Of a stretch of DNA of 64,000 nucleotides, positions 8,383 through 15,988 are shown in pieces. Numbering within the stretch: position 1 is the first letter of the stretch; the number at the start of each line of letters is the position of its first letter. The translations under genes and the position numbers were made by a program. The notes beneath the pieces are model-generated. The model did not search any database. It was given only the letters and a program-made list of their open reading frames with translations, and was not told where the DNA came from. The DNA comes from Catenovulum agarivorans DS-2 (GTDB taxonomy: Bacteria; Pseudomonadota; Gammaproteobacteria; Enterobacterales; Alteromonadaceae). The stretch lies in NCBI RefSeq assembly GCF_000568405.1, contig NZ_ARZY01000006.1:1-64000 (forward strand), given 5' to 3'.

Positions 8383-8406
8383 CCCCGTTAGGTTTAATGC
8401 ACGGGG
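8383..8406. terminator. Hairpin between convergent genes
   Basis: CCCCGT (8383-8388) pairs with ACGGGG (8401-8406) across a 12-nt loop in the 27-bp gap between convergent stops. GC-rich, but without a T-tract. Confidence 0.45.
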
Positions 8407-9159
8407 CTATTCCAACAGCGCCCGTAAATATTTAACGGGTATAGCGTAAGTAATCGCGCTAGGGGCGGATAGCACGTTTTCTTTGCTTTGTTTAACCAAA
8501 ACCTTGTTGATAACCCCGATAACTTCACCTGTTGATTGCAGATATAACGGGCTTCCACTATTGCCAGGGTAAGCAGTTGCGTCTAATTGGTAAGTCATCC
8601 ATGGCGCTTTTAAACGCTTTAACCTCGCAATATTGAGTTGTGTACTTGTTGCTGCTGGTACTGCTACTGGGGTTACAGCACTAATTATCCCTCTGTGGGT
8701 GACTGGGTATAAACCTAGCACGCTGCCAATTGGGTAGCCTGTAAAAGCAATTTCGTGACCCTCTTCAACAAGGTTGTCTCCTTCAACAAAGTTGAGTGGC
8801 GGCAGTTTGTGAGTGGTTAATTGGAGAATTGCTAAATCATGCTCTTTGTCTGTTTTTACCAGCTTGGCAAAATCTAACTTAGGTGTTTTTCCTGTACCAA
8901 TAAAAACCACAATCGAGCTTTTATCTCCAGAAATTATTTCAGGGATAACATGGTGATTAGTTGCAACTAATCTGCCATCTCCAATGGCAAAACCAGTACC
9001 GCGCACTTGTGCTCGCGGCGAGCTGGTCGGGCTATAAACACCAATCGCTACAATCGAAGGTTTAATGCTCTTAATTGTTTGTACTAATGGCTGGCTAAGG
9101 GCATTAAATGATAAAAATCCTAGTATAAATAACGCGTAACAGGTACATTGTTTAACCAT
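8407..9159 (-). CDS. Secreted trypsin-like serine protease (Do/S1 family)
   Basis: A 250-residue trypsin-fold protease with a signal peptide (hydrophobic run to about residue 22). The catalytic triad is visible: H70 in ATNHHV, D108 in EHDLAIL and S201 in YPGNSGSP. There is no PDZ domain, unlike DegP/DegS. I chose the ATG at 9159 because AAGGAA lies about ten bases upstream and the signal peptide then begins MVKQ; an upstream GTG at 9186 would add nine residues containing that ribosome-binding site. Probably periplasmic. Divergent from the DUF218 gene, with only 38 bp between starts. Confidence 0.85.
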   Translation of the reverse strand: MVKQCTCYALFILGFLSFNALSQPLVQTIKSIKPSIVAIGVYSPTSSPRAQVRGTGFAIGDGRLVATNHHVIPEIISGDKSSIVVFIGTGKTPKLDFAKLVKTDKEHDLAILQLTTHKLPPLNFVEGDNLVEEGHEIAFTGYPIGSVLGLYPVTHRGIISAVTPVAVPAATSTQLNIARLKRLKAPWMTYQLDATAYPGNSGSPLYLQSTGEVIGVINKVLVKQSKENVLSAPSAITYAIPVKYLRALLE

Positions 9160-9197
9160 AGTGATTATTTCCTTAATTGACGTCACAGTTAGGTAAG

Positions 9198-9986
9198 ATG
9201 GACTTTTTATTCGCCCTCAAAAAAATTATTGGTTTGGTGTTATCACCGCTTCCGTTATCGTTAATCTTGATTGTTATCGGATACGTATTTTTATTCAAGC
9301 AAAGCGTAAAGGTATTATGGGCAAAGTCATTTATCGGTAGTGGCTTATTTATTTTATTCTTGTCTTCATTACCTATTTTTTCCCACGTTTTGATAAAACC
9401 AATAGAGTTTAGTGTAAAAAAATTCGACGCCTCAAAAATGCCAGTAGCAGATAACATTGTGGTGTTAGGTTGCTACAGTACCGAAGATAAAGCATTACCG
9501 CAAATAGCTAATATACATGAATGCTCGTTATATCGCATTGTAGAAGCTTATCGTTTAAGTAAAGTTTATCCACAAGCTGCCGTTATATTGTCTGGTTGGG
9601 ATAAAGGAGATGACAGAACATACAGTCACCCAGAATATCTAGCGAACTACTTAATTCGCTTAGGGCTACCGCCACAGCGAATAACATTGTCGGTTGGCAA
9701 CCGTGATACAGTAGATGAAGCAAACGCATTAGCGAAACATATGCGTGGTAAAAATAATTTGATTGTCAGTTCAGCGAGTCATTTTAAGCGAATTAATAAA
9801 ATATTTGCTCAGCAAAAACTTGATTTTACTCCGGTTCCTACCGAATATTTAACAAAAGATAAAGTGCACTGGCATTGGCAGTTGTTTTTACCACAAGCAA
9901 ACGCGTTATATACAAGTCAACGCGCTTGGTATGAATATTTGGGGAATTCATGGGAATCCATAAAACAAATGTTTGCCAGCAGTTAA
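9198..9986 (+). CDS. YdcF/ElyC-like DUF218 membrane protein
   Basis: A 262-residue protein with two N-terminal hydrophobic segments (about residues 8-35 and 44-65) followed by a DUF218 domain: NIVVLGC, then AVILSGW, then TVDEA and NLIVSSASH. This fits the YdcF/SanA/ElyC group; ElyC acts in envelope biogenesis and lipid-carrier metabolism in E. coli, but the reaction is not settled. The ATG at 9198 is preferred over a TTG seven codons upstream because AGG lies just before it. Eleven bases separate it from the patatin gene, so the two may be co-transcribed. Confidence 0.82.
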   Translation: MDFLFALKKIIGLVLSPLPLSLILIVIGYVFLFKQSVKVLWAKSFIGSGLFILFLSSLPIFSHVLIKPIEFSVKKFDASKMPVADNIVVLGCYSTEDKALPQIANIHECSLYRIVEAYRLSKVYPQAAVILSGWDKGDDRTYSHPEYLANYLIRLGLPPQRITLSVGNRDTVDEANALAKHMRGKNNLIVSSASHFKRINKIFAQQKLDFTPVPTEYLTKDKVHWHWQLFLPQANALYTSQRAWYEYLGNSWESIKQMFASS

Positions 9987-9997
9987 ACGAGATTACA

Positions 9998-10840
9998 ATG
10001 GAAGCGCAAAATAGTATTAAAATTGTTCCAGTATTTTCAGGAGGCGGTACGCGGCTTGCTGCGCATATTGGTATTTTACAGGCACTTAAAGAGCTGAAAA
10101 TTTCTTTCTCGTGTTTAGTTGGCGTTTCCGGTGGTAGCATTATTGCTTCATTGTATTGCTCAGGTATGTCGATTGAGGATATAAAAGCGCTTGCACTTGA
10201 AACTGATTTTAGAAAATTTCGAGGCTACAGCCTAATTCGTTTACTAAAAGATGGTGGATTAAGCTCAGGAGATAAGTTTGAAAAGTGGATGGATAAACAA
10301 TTAAGCGGTAAAACCTTTGCTGACCTGCCGCATGATTTAAATATACTTGCGACAGATGTGAATGGCGGCGGTCCTGTGGTCTTCAATCGTAGAAACACCC
10401 CTGAGTTAAAAGTATCCAAAGCCGTGCGTTTTTCAATGTCTATTCCGTTGGTGTTTTCATTTCAAAAATTTGAAGAATATATTTTAACCGATGGCGCAAT
10501 TTTATCGGAAGATGCTTTGTTTAACGATTGGGCTGGAGATGGCACGCCTACAATTTGTTTTCGCTTAAAAAGCAAACCTGTCAAAAAACAACAACAGAAG
10601 CACAGTATATTCCCACTAAAGCGTTATGTGCTGATGTTAGTACGCACTTTTATGACGGCTGTATCCAGAGAATATGTGCAAGCAAACCACTGGCATAGTA
10701 CGATTATTGTTGATACTGGCAATATATCGCCAGTCGATTTTACAATATCAAATGAACAAAAAGAAGAGCTGTACAAAGCAGGTTATTTAACAGCATTATC
10801 GATTATACCTAAAAAGCTTGTGCAACCAGTCGCAAATTAG
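9998..10840 (+). CDS. Patatin-like phospholipase (RssA-like)
   Basis: A 280-residue patatin family protein. It has the oxyanion-hole glycine stretch SGGGTRLAAHIG (14-25), the nucleophile elbow GVSGG with S44 and the second catalytic residue D165 in TDGA, the Ser-Asp dyad of patatin lipases. No signal peptide; probably cytoplasmic or membrane-associated acyl hydrolase. Start ATG at 9998 (MEAQNS) follows the previous stop; an upstream in-frame ATG at 9950 would overlap the DUF218 gene and adds residues not typical of the family. Confidence 0.87.
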   Translation: MEAQNSIKIVPVFSGGGTRLAAHIGILQALKELKISFSCLVGVSGGSIIASLYCSGMSIEDIKALALETDFRKFRGYSLIRLLKDGGLSSGDKFEKWMDKQLSGKTFADLPHDLNILATDVNGGGPVVFNRRNTPELKVSKAVRFSMSIPLVFSFQKFEEYILTDGAILSEDALFNDWAGDGTPTICFRLKSKPVKKQQQKHSIFPLKRYVLMLVRTFMTAVSREYVQANHWHSTIIVDTGNISPVDFTISNEQKEELYKAGYLTALSIIPKKLVQPVAN

Positions 10841-10949
10841 CCAAGTTAAACTTGTATTTAGTCAGCATTTTTTACATTATTAAAATAATTAAATAGAAGC
10901 TAGTAGTTTAGTGTTTTTATGCTTCTGTTTTAAAAGGTTTTTTGTTTTG

Positions 10950-10965
10950 TGGTGCATTATTTGCA
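10950..10965 (+). promoter_or_regulatory. Sigma-54 (-24/-12) promoter of PEP-CTERM gene at 11025
   Basis: TGGTGCATTATTTGCA carries GG (10951-10952) and GC (10963-10964) at the exact 12-bp offset, with a perfect TTGCA. Transcription would start near 10976, about 49 bp before the ATG. Same element type as at 14791 and 5097. Confidence 0.65.
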
Positions 10966-11024
10966 TTGGGTTGGAGAAAGGGCAATACTAGCCCGATGTA
11001 ATGAATTTATTAAGTAGGTGATTT

Positions 11025-11756
11025 ATGAATAGTTTTGTTTCAGCGGTGAAAGCTATTGTTTTGGGTGGTGCGTTAGCATGTGCTCCATTAATGGCTACAC
11101 CTATCAGTATCGACTGGACAGGTACACCTTACGAGGGCAATGGCACTTCTCCAATTCACCTGCAAAATTTAAATAATGTCGAAGTATTCGAATTCAACGG
11201 TGATATATCGGGAGTTTCGCAGGTATCTCAGTTTGATGGTGTAGCAGACCCGTCTGATTATGGTGTTTCTCAGCAGAAAGGAGAGACTCTTTTTGTTTCA
11301 TCTGACCCTGACGGGGGAACTAAAGATTGGTTTTTACAAGCCGATTTTAGCAACCCACAAATCGGTGATGGCGTCAGCATTAGCTTGAAAAGCAATTGGT
11401 ACTGTGAGTTTAGTTTGTTTGATCCATGCTCATTCGGCGACTTGTTAATTGATACTGAACTCTTTCAGCTTAACATCTCGTCGCAAGTCACTAACTATGG
11501 CGATGGTGATGATTTACTTTATACAGGCTTAGTAAATAACGTTAATAGCGCTTTAGACCCATTCGGGTTTTCAGGGCGTGAGGTTGAATTTAGCTTAATT
11601 CAAGGTGCGGAAGTTGACGGCCAAACTGTTGATTTTACTGGAAACGCATTGCTTTCTTTCAATATAGTCGAGGTTCCTGAACCTGGAACATCTTATATTG
11701 CATTTATGCTTGCAGCTTTTGTTTTGATGTTCAAAACTAAGAAACGCCAGAGATAA
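11025..11756 (+). CDS. PEP-CTERM sorting domain protein 1
   Basis: A 243-residue secreted protein. An N-terminal signal peptide (cleavage near MATP, about residue 25) and a C-terminal sorting signal VPEPGTS (from residue 217), a hydrophobic stretch and a basic tail (KTKKRQR) define a PEP-CTERM substrate, expected to be processed by XrtA (46752-48245). The mature region is Asp/Gly/Ser-rich and beta-type with a cysteine pair around residues 127-134 (WYCEF...PCSF). No recognised domain. Its own sigma-54 promoter and its position beside PrsK/PrsR targets suggest regulated expression at the surface or in the EPS matrix. Confidence 0.9.
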   Translation: MNSFVSAVKAIVLGGALACAPLMATPISIDWTGTPYEGNGTSPIHLQNLNNVEVFEFNGDISGVSQVSQFDGVADPSDYGVSQQKGETLFVSSDPDGGTKDWFLQADFSNPQIGDGVSISLKSNWYCEFSLFDPCSFGDLLIDTELFQLNISSQVTNYGDGDDLLYTGLVNNVNSALDPFGFSGREVEFSLIQGAEVDGQTVDFTGNALLSFNIVEVPEPGTSYIAFMLAAFVLMFKTKKRQR

Positions 11757-11908
11757 ACAGCTATAGTTGCCACTAGGCTTACACTTGAAGTAAAAACAGG
11801 CTATATTTAATCTAACAAAAGCTTCTGATCTAAATAGCGAGTTACTTTTATAAGCTCGCTTTACGGAATAAGAATAATTAAATAGCTAACAGATTAATTA
11901 GGCTGGTT

Positions 11909-12739
11909 ATGAACCTACAAAAAACACTGTCCTCGCTGTCCAAAAAGCCCATCATAGGCGGCATCTTCAAATTCATTTTGGGTTATGCCGCTAACAAAAC
12001 AGCCAAAAGCATAGCCCATCACTTTAGCCAATTTTTGCAGCCGCAACTCGCTATCACAGACGAGTTGCAACAAGAATCATATAAAGTGCGCTACAACGTC
12101 TATTGTCATGAATTGCACTTTCTAGAAGAAAATGACCTTAAACTTGAGAAAGACCACTTTGATGAACACTCAATTCATGTGGTGATTAAGCACAAATCAA
12201 CCAATGCAATTGCAGGTACAGTGCGTATAGTTACCTCAGAAAACGAGCAGCAAAAATTGCCATTGGAAGCCTATTGCCCAGACGCAGTTGACTCTCATGA
12301 AATGCATCCAGCCAATCAAGAGCGTACTTCGATTTGTGAAGCATCTAGATTGGCTGTACCAGCTGAGTTTAGACGCCGTAACGTCGATAAGTACGATGGT
12401 GCAGCGACAGGTGTTATCAATGAGCAATCATATTCTGAGATGGAGTTGCGCTGTTTCCCATTTATTGCGATTGGTTTGTATTTGTGTGCAGCCAACATCA
12501 CGATTGCCAAAGGCATTGACCACATATACGTCATGATGGAACCTAGGTTAGCTAGGAGTTTACGTTTTGTTGGTATTCCTTTTACCCAAATTGGTCCTGT
12601 TGTTGAATATCATGGTAAACGTGCGCCTTTTCATATTGACCCCAGAGTACTGTTGAAGACTTTATCACCTGGTTACAAAATGTTGATGAAAAATATTGAA
12701 AAAGAACTAAAACGCCAAGGTTTAGGTCGCGAAATCTAG
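11909..12739 (+). CDS. PEP-CTERM/exosortase-associated acyltransferase (autoinducer-synthase-like GNAT)
   Basis: A 276-residue protein of the exosortase-associated acyltransferase family, distantly related to acyl-homoserine-lactone synthases and GNAT enzymes. Typical features are the N-terminal YKVRYNVYCHEL segment, a conserved EASRLAV and a later region ending near FHIDPR. The acyl substrate and acceptor are unknown. AGG upstream of the ATG. It is 12 bp from a ThiF-like gene, which has an excellent ribosome-binding site, and the nitroreductase-like gene follows 7 bp later, so this is a tight three-gene operon flanked on both sides by PEP-CTERM genes. Confidence 0.86.
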   Translation: MNLQKTLSSLSKKPIIGGIFKFILGYAANKTAKSIAHHFSQFLQPQLAITDELQQESYKVRYNVYCHELHFLEENDLKLEKDHFDEHSIHVVIKHKSTNAIAGTVRIVTSENEQQKLPLEAYCPDAVDSHEMHPANQERTSICEASRLAVPAEFRRRNVDKYDGAATGVINEQSYSEMELRCFPFIAIGLYLCAANITIAKGIDHIYVMMEPRLARSLRFVGIPFTQIGPVVEYHGKRAPFHIDPRVLLKTLSPGYKMLMKNIEKELKRQGLGREI

Positions 12740-12751
12740 AAGGAGATCCTA

Positions 12752-13606
12752 ATGTTTGATTATAACAGCGCTTTTTCGCGTAACATTGGTTGGGTTACCA
12801 AAGAAGAGCAGCAGGTTTTACGGGGAAAACGGGTTGCAACCGCTGGTGCTGGTGGGGTTGGCAGTGAGCACATTGTTACGCTTGCGCGGTTAGGCATTGG
12901 CAAGTTTAATATTTCAGATTTTGATGAATACGAGGTGCACAACTTTAACCGTCAAGCGGGCGCTTTTATGTCGACTATCAATCGACCTAAAGTAGAAGTG
13001 ATGGAAGAAATTGCAAGTGATATCAATCCAGAACTTGAGATTAAATCATTCCCTGAAGGTATAAATGAAAGCAATGTGGATGAGTTTCTAGCAGACGTTG
13101 ACATATACGTGGACAGCTTAGACTTTTTTGCATTGCAGGCTAGAAAGCTAGTTTACCGAAAATGTTATGAAAAAAAGATCCCGTTAGTTACAGCGGCTCC
13201 GTTAGGTATGGGTACTGCTTTGTTGTGTTTTATGCCAGGCAAAATGAATTATGAAGAATACTTTCGTTTTGAAAACTGTAAAAACGAAGAAGAGCAATAT
13301 ATTAAGTTTTTGATTGGCTTAGCGCCTTCTCTGGCACAAAATTCCTATCTAGTGGATAAAACCGCAGCAGATTTTGCCGCACGCAAAGGCCCGTCTACAC
13401 CAATGGCGGTAAAAATGTGTGGTGGTGCAGCTGGCACTTATGTGCTTAAAATTCTTTTAAACCGAGGGCCAATTCTTGCTGCACCTTGGGGCATTCAATT
13501 TGATGCATACAAAAATGTTGTTAAAAAGACCTATCTGCCCTTTGGTAATAATGGTCTGTTACAGCGCATTAAGTTTCAAATAGCTAAAAAGCTGGTACTC
13601 AAGTAG
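12752..13606 (+). CDS. ThiF/E1-like adenylyltransferase-family protein
   Basis: A 284-residue Rossmann-type E1/ThiF/MoeB family protein. The nucleotide loop GAGGVGS (32-38), the acidic DFDEYEVHNFNRQ segment (56-68, with the family's N..RQ) and K80 are all present, as needed for ATP binding and acyl-adenylate formation. I do not see the paired CxxC zinc motifs of MoeB/ThiF, nor an obvious catalytic cysteine in the usual place, so sulfur transfer or ubiquitin-like conjugation is uncertain. AAGGAG ribosome-binding site. Family members fused or adjacent to nitroreductase-like domains are known (Rv1355c type). It may activate a carboxylate for the neighbouring enzymes; inference. Confidence 0.82.
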   Translation: MFDYNSAFSRNIGWVTKEEQQVLRGKRVATAGAGGVGSEHIVTLARLGIGKFNISDFDEYEVHNFNRQAGAFMSTINRPKVEVMEEIASDINPELEIKSFPEGINESNVDEFLADVDIYVDSLDFFALQARKLVYRKCYEKKIPLVTAAPLGMGTALLCFMPGKMNYEEYFRFENCKNEEEQYIKFLIGLAPSLAQNSYLVDKTAADFAARKGPSTPMAVKMCGGAAGTYVLKILLNRGPILAAPWGIQFDAYKNVVKKTYLPFGNNGLLQRIKFQIAKKLVLK

Positions 13607-13613
13607 AGATATT

Positions 13614-14705
13614 ATGAAACCTTCAGTCACAATTTCCCCTTTATTAACCAAAGTCTTAGATTCCGCACGCTGGGCACCTAGTGGTGACAACGTTCAGTGT
13701 TGGCGCTTTGAAATAACCGGCGAGCACACATTTGTTATTCACGGTAAAGATACTTCTGATCATGTTGTATACGATTTAGAGGGGCACGCAAGCTGGTTAG
13801 CTGTCGGTTGTTTGCTCGAAGCGATTGATTTATCTGCTGCACATGAAGGTTATGAAGCAGTTTTTCAACATATTGATTGCGAATTGCCTCAGGAAATTCG
13901 CATTGGTGTAGAATTAAGCGAGCGGCCTGGTATTGCGCAAGACCCATTATATTCACAAATTATTCGTCGTTGCGTTCAAAGAAAACCAATGGGCACAACC
14001 CCGCTTAGCAGTGCGGAGAAAAAAGCGTTTGAGCAATCCTTACCCAATGGATTTGAGGTAATATGGTTAGAAGGTGATCGAGTTAAGCAGCAAGTTGCTA
14101 AATTTATGTACGGCAATGCTGATACTCGGTACTCGATGAAAGAGGGGTATGAGGTACACTCTAAAATAATCGATTGGCGGCCTGAATGTCGGCGGTATAG
14201 CCCAGATCTTATACCGCCGTTAGCGCTGGGGCTCGATGCTATCAATATAGCATTGACAAAGTGGTCGTTAAAAAGCTGGTCGCGTTTTCATTTTCTAGAA
14301 AAATACCTTGCTGGCACTGTATTGCCAAGGTTACTAATGGACTACCGCACCTCAATCAAATGTTCAGCGCACTTCGTCATTGTGGGCGATAAAACTGCAA
14401 AATCACAATGGGACTATCATAACGCCGGCAGAGCTGTTTATCGGTTTTGGCTAACTGCTGCTCAGCTCAATTTAGGTTTTCAACCAGAGCAAACCCCAGT
14501 TATTTTTTCGGAGTATATTCGTAATGGTGTTGAGTTCAGTGAAAATCCTTACACGAATCAAAATGCTGACAAAATGGATCAAGTGTTCAAGCAACTGATT
14601 GGCGAAGACAAGGTGCAGCGCTCTGTATATATGGGAAGAGTTGGACGCAGCGAATTACCAACCTCAAGATCTGTGCGCAAACCACTTACAGAATTATTGC
14701 TATAA
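13614..14705 (+). CDS. Nitroreductase-like flavoprotein
   Basis: A 363-residue nitroreductase-fold protein. The N-terminal ARWAPSGDNVQCWRF (18-32) is the flavin-binding start of this family, and the C-terminal part (RVGR) fits the phosphate-binding end. It is longer than ordinary nitroreductases, with an inserted middle region (about 180-250), like the Rv1355c-type proteins in which a ThiF-like domain is fused to a nitroreductase. It lies 7 bp after the ThiF-like gene. A redox step on a small molecule or peptide is plausible but the substrate is unknown. Confidence 0.78.
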   Translation: MKPSVTISPLLTKVLDSARWAPSGDNVQCWRFEITGEHTFVIHGKDTSDHVVYDLEGHASWLAVGCLLEAIDLSAAHEGYEAVFQHIDCELPQEIRIGVELSERPGIAQDPLYSQIIRRCVQRKPMGTTPLSSAEKKAFEQSLPNGFEVIWLEGDRVKQQVAKFMYGNADTRYSMKEGYEVHSKIIDWRPECRRYSPDLIPPLALGLDAINIALTKWSLKSWSRFHFLEKYLAGTVLPRLLMDYRTSIKCSAHFVIVGDKTAKSQWDYHNAGRAVYRFWLTAAQLNLGFQPEQTPVIFSEYIRNGVEFSENPYTNQNADKMDQVFKQLIGEDKVQRSVYMGRVGRSELPTSRSVRKPLTELLL

Positions 14706-14790
14706 ATACTGTCATTTTTTTTTACACTCAACGTTGTTGTTAAAGAGTGTTATTGGGTGAATTTTAATAAAAACAATAAGTTAAAGTAGT

Positions 14791-14806
14791 TGGCACGCAC
14801 TTAGCA
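14791..14806 (+). promoter_or_regulatory. Sigma-54 (-24/-12) promoter of PEP-CTERM gene at 14872
   Basis: TGGCACGCACTTAGCA differs from the consensus TGGCACG-N4-TTGCA at a single position. GG (14792-14793) and GC (14804-14805) have the exact spacing. Start of transcription expected near 14817, 55 bp before the ATG. Confidence 0.75.
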
Positions 14807-14871
14807 TTGTTGTTTGTAGATTCGAAAAAAACTTGTCGAATACGTACAGAATTCTTAATGGAGAGATAGCG

Positions 14872-15858
14872 ATGAAAAAATTAACTTTAGCAGCTTTAAT
14901 AGCATTAGGTAGTGCATCTGCAAACGCAGGCGTTGTATATTTTGACCCTGATCAAAATGGAACGGCAGTAGAGACTCAAGGCTTCAAACTCACTGCTCCT
15001 AATGGCGGTAGTGATTTAACTGATGTATACATCTATTTAGGTACCGATGGTGTTTTTAGTGATGGTGATGTGTTTAAAGAAACTGTTGTGTATGATACTG
15101 CTTCATATATTGATGGTTCAAATATGTCAACTACAGTTAGCTCACCAATAAGTGGTACTCCTGATTACCCTCGCATTAATATTTCTGTAGATATCCAAGG
15201 TGTTGTACAGAATGTAAACACTGATTTCGCCAGTTTATCTGCCGCCGCAAGTACTGCTGGATTATCTGGTCCTCTTGATCCAACTGATAGTGATGCCGAT
15301 GGTGTAACTGATTTTAATGAATTAGCGTATAAATTTACGTCATTTGAAATCATATTCCAAACAGGTTTGGCAACTCTAAGTGCTTACAACATGAACGAAT
15401 TGTTTCCTGGTAGTGGGGTATATATGGAAGATGGCTCAACGACTGTTATCGGTCAATTCGACGTTGTAGGTGGTGGTGCTGATAGTGTATCTACTCCAGG
15501 TACTGGCACACGTCAATCCTCTAAATTCGCGCTTGATTTGGCTATTAACGAAGATTTTGTAGAAAATAATGAAACTCTAGTTTCTTCTGTTTATAAAGAT
15601 GCTGGCGGTAATCCTTTGGTAGAATGGGATGATGTAAATGAACTAGTTGTTGGTACGCTTGAGTTATTAGGTGTGGGTAATGCTACTCCGGAGCAAATCA
15701 CTGGGGCTGGCGCTGACCAAGATGGAGTTTATATGATTGTTGAAGCTCAAGGCGATGGCGGTGGTCTTGAATTTGTTGTACCAGAGCCTGCTTCTTTAGC
15801 TGTATTTGGTATGGGTCTATTAGGTTTAGCTGGTGCAATGCGTCGCCGCCAAGCTTAA
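14872..15858 (+). CDS. PEP-CTERM sorting domain protein 2
   Basis: A 328-residue secreted PEP-CTERM protein. Signal peptide MKKLTLAALIALG...ANA, and a C-terminal VPEPASL (from residue 303), Gly/Leu-rich membrane segment and RRRQA tail, a classic exosortase substrate. Mid-protein DPTDSDADGVTDFNE (about residues 140-154) resembles a calcium-binding thrombospondin type 3/dockerin-like loop. ATG 14872 is chosen because GGAGAG precedes it and the signal peptide then starts properly; an upstream ATG at 14833 would add 13 polar residues. It has the best sigma-54 promoter in the window and its own terminator, so it is a single-gene unit. Confidence 0.93.
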   Translation: MKKLTLAALIALGSASANAGVVYFDPDQNGTAVETQGFKLTAPNGGSDLTDVYIYLGTDGVFSDGDVFKETVVYDTASYIDGSNMSTTVSSPISGTPDYPRINISVDIQGVVQNVNTDFASLSAAASTAGLSGPLDPTDSDADGVTDFNELAYKFTSFEIIFQTGLATLSAYNMNELFPGSGVYMEDGSTTVIGQFDVVGGGADSVSTPGTGTRQSSKFALDLAINEDFVENNETLVSSVYKDAGGNPLVEWDDVNELVVGTLELLGVGNATPEQITGAGADQDGVYMIVEAQGDGGGLEFVVPEPASLAVFGMGLLGLAGAMRRRQA

Positions 15859-15885
15859 TCGCTATATTAGTTAATTTAATGTTTA

Positions 15886-15911
15886 AAAAAGGTAGCTTCG
15901 GCTACCTTTTT
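15886..15911 (+). terminator. Rho-independent terminator after PEP-CTERM gene 2
   Basis: AAAAAGGTAGC (15886-15896), a TTCG tetraloop and GCTACCTTTTT (15901-15911): a near-ideal terminator that could work on both strands. Confidence 0.9.
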
Positions 15912-15988
15912 GCGTTTGTGCGGCTGTAAAAAAGTGCAGTAGCATATATACTGGTAACTACAATAAAAATACAGAACAGAGAAGGGAT

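Noticed and set aside
9950-9997. Longer patatin start at 9950
   Set aside because: It overlaps the upstream gene and adds residues unlike the family; the ATG at 9998 follows the upstream stop directly.
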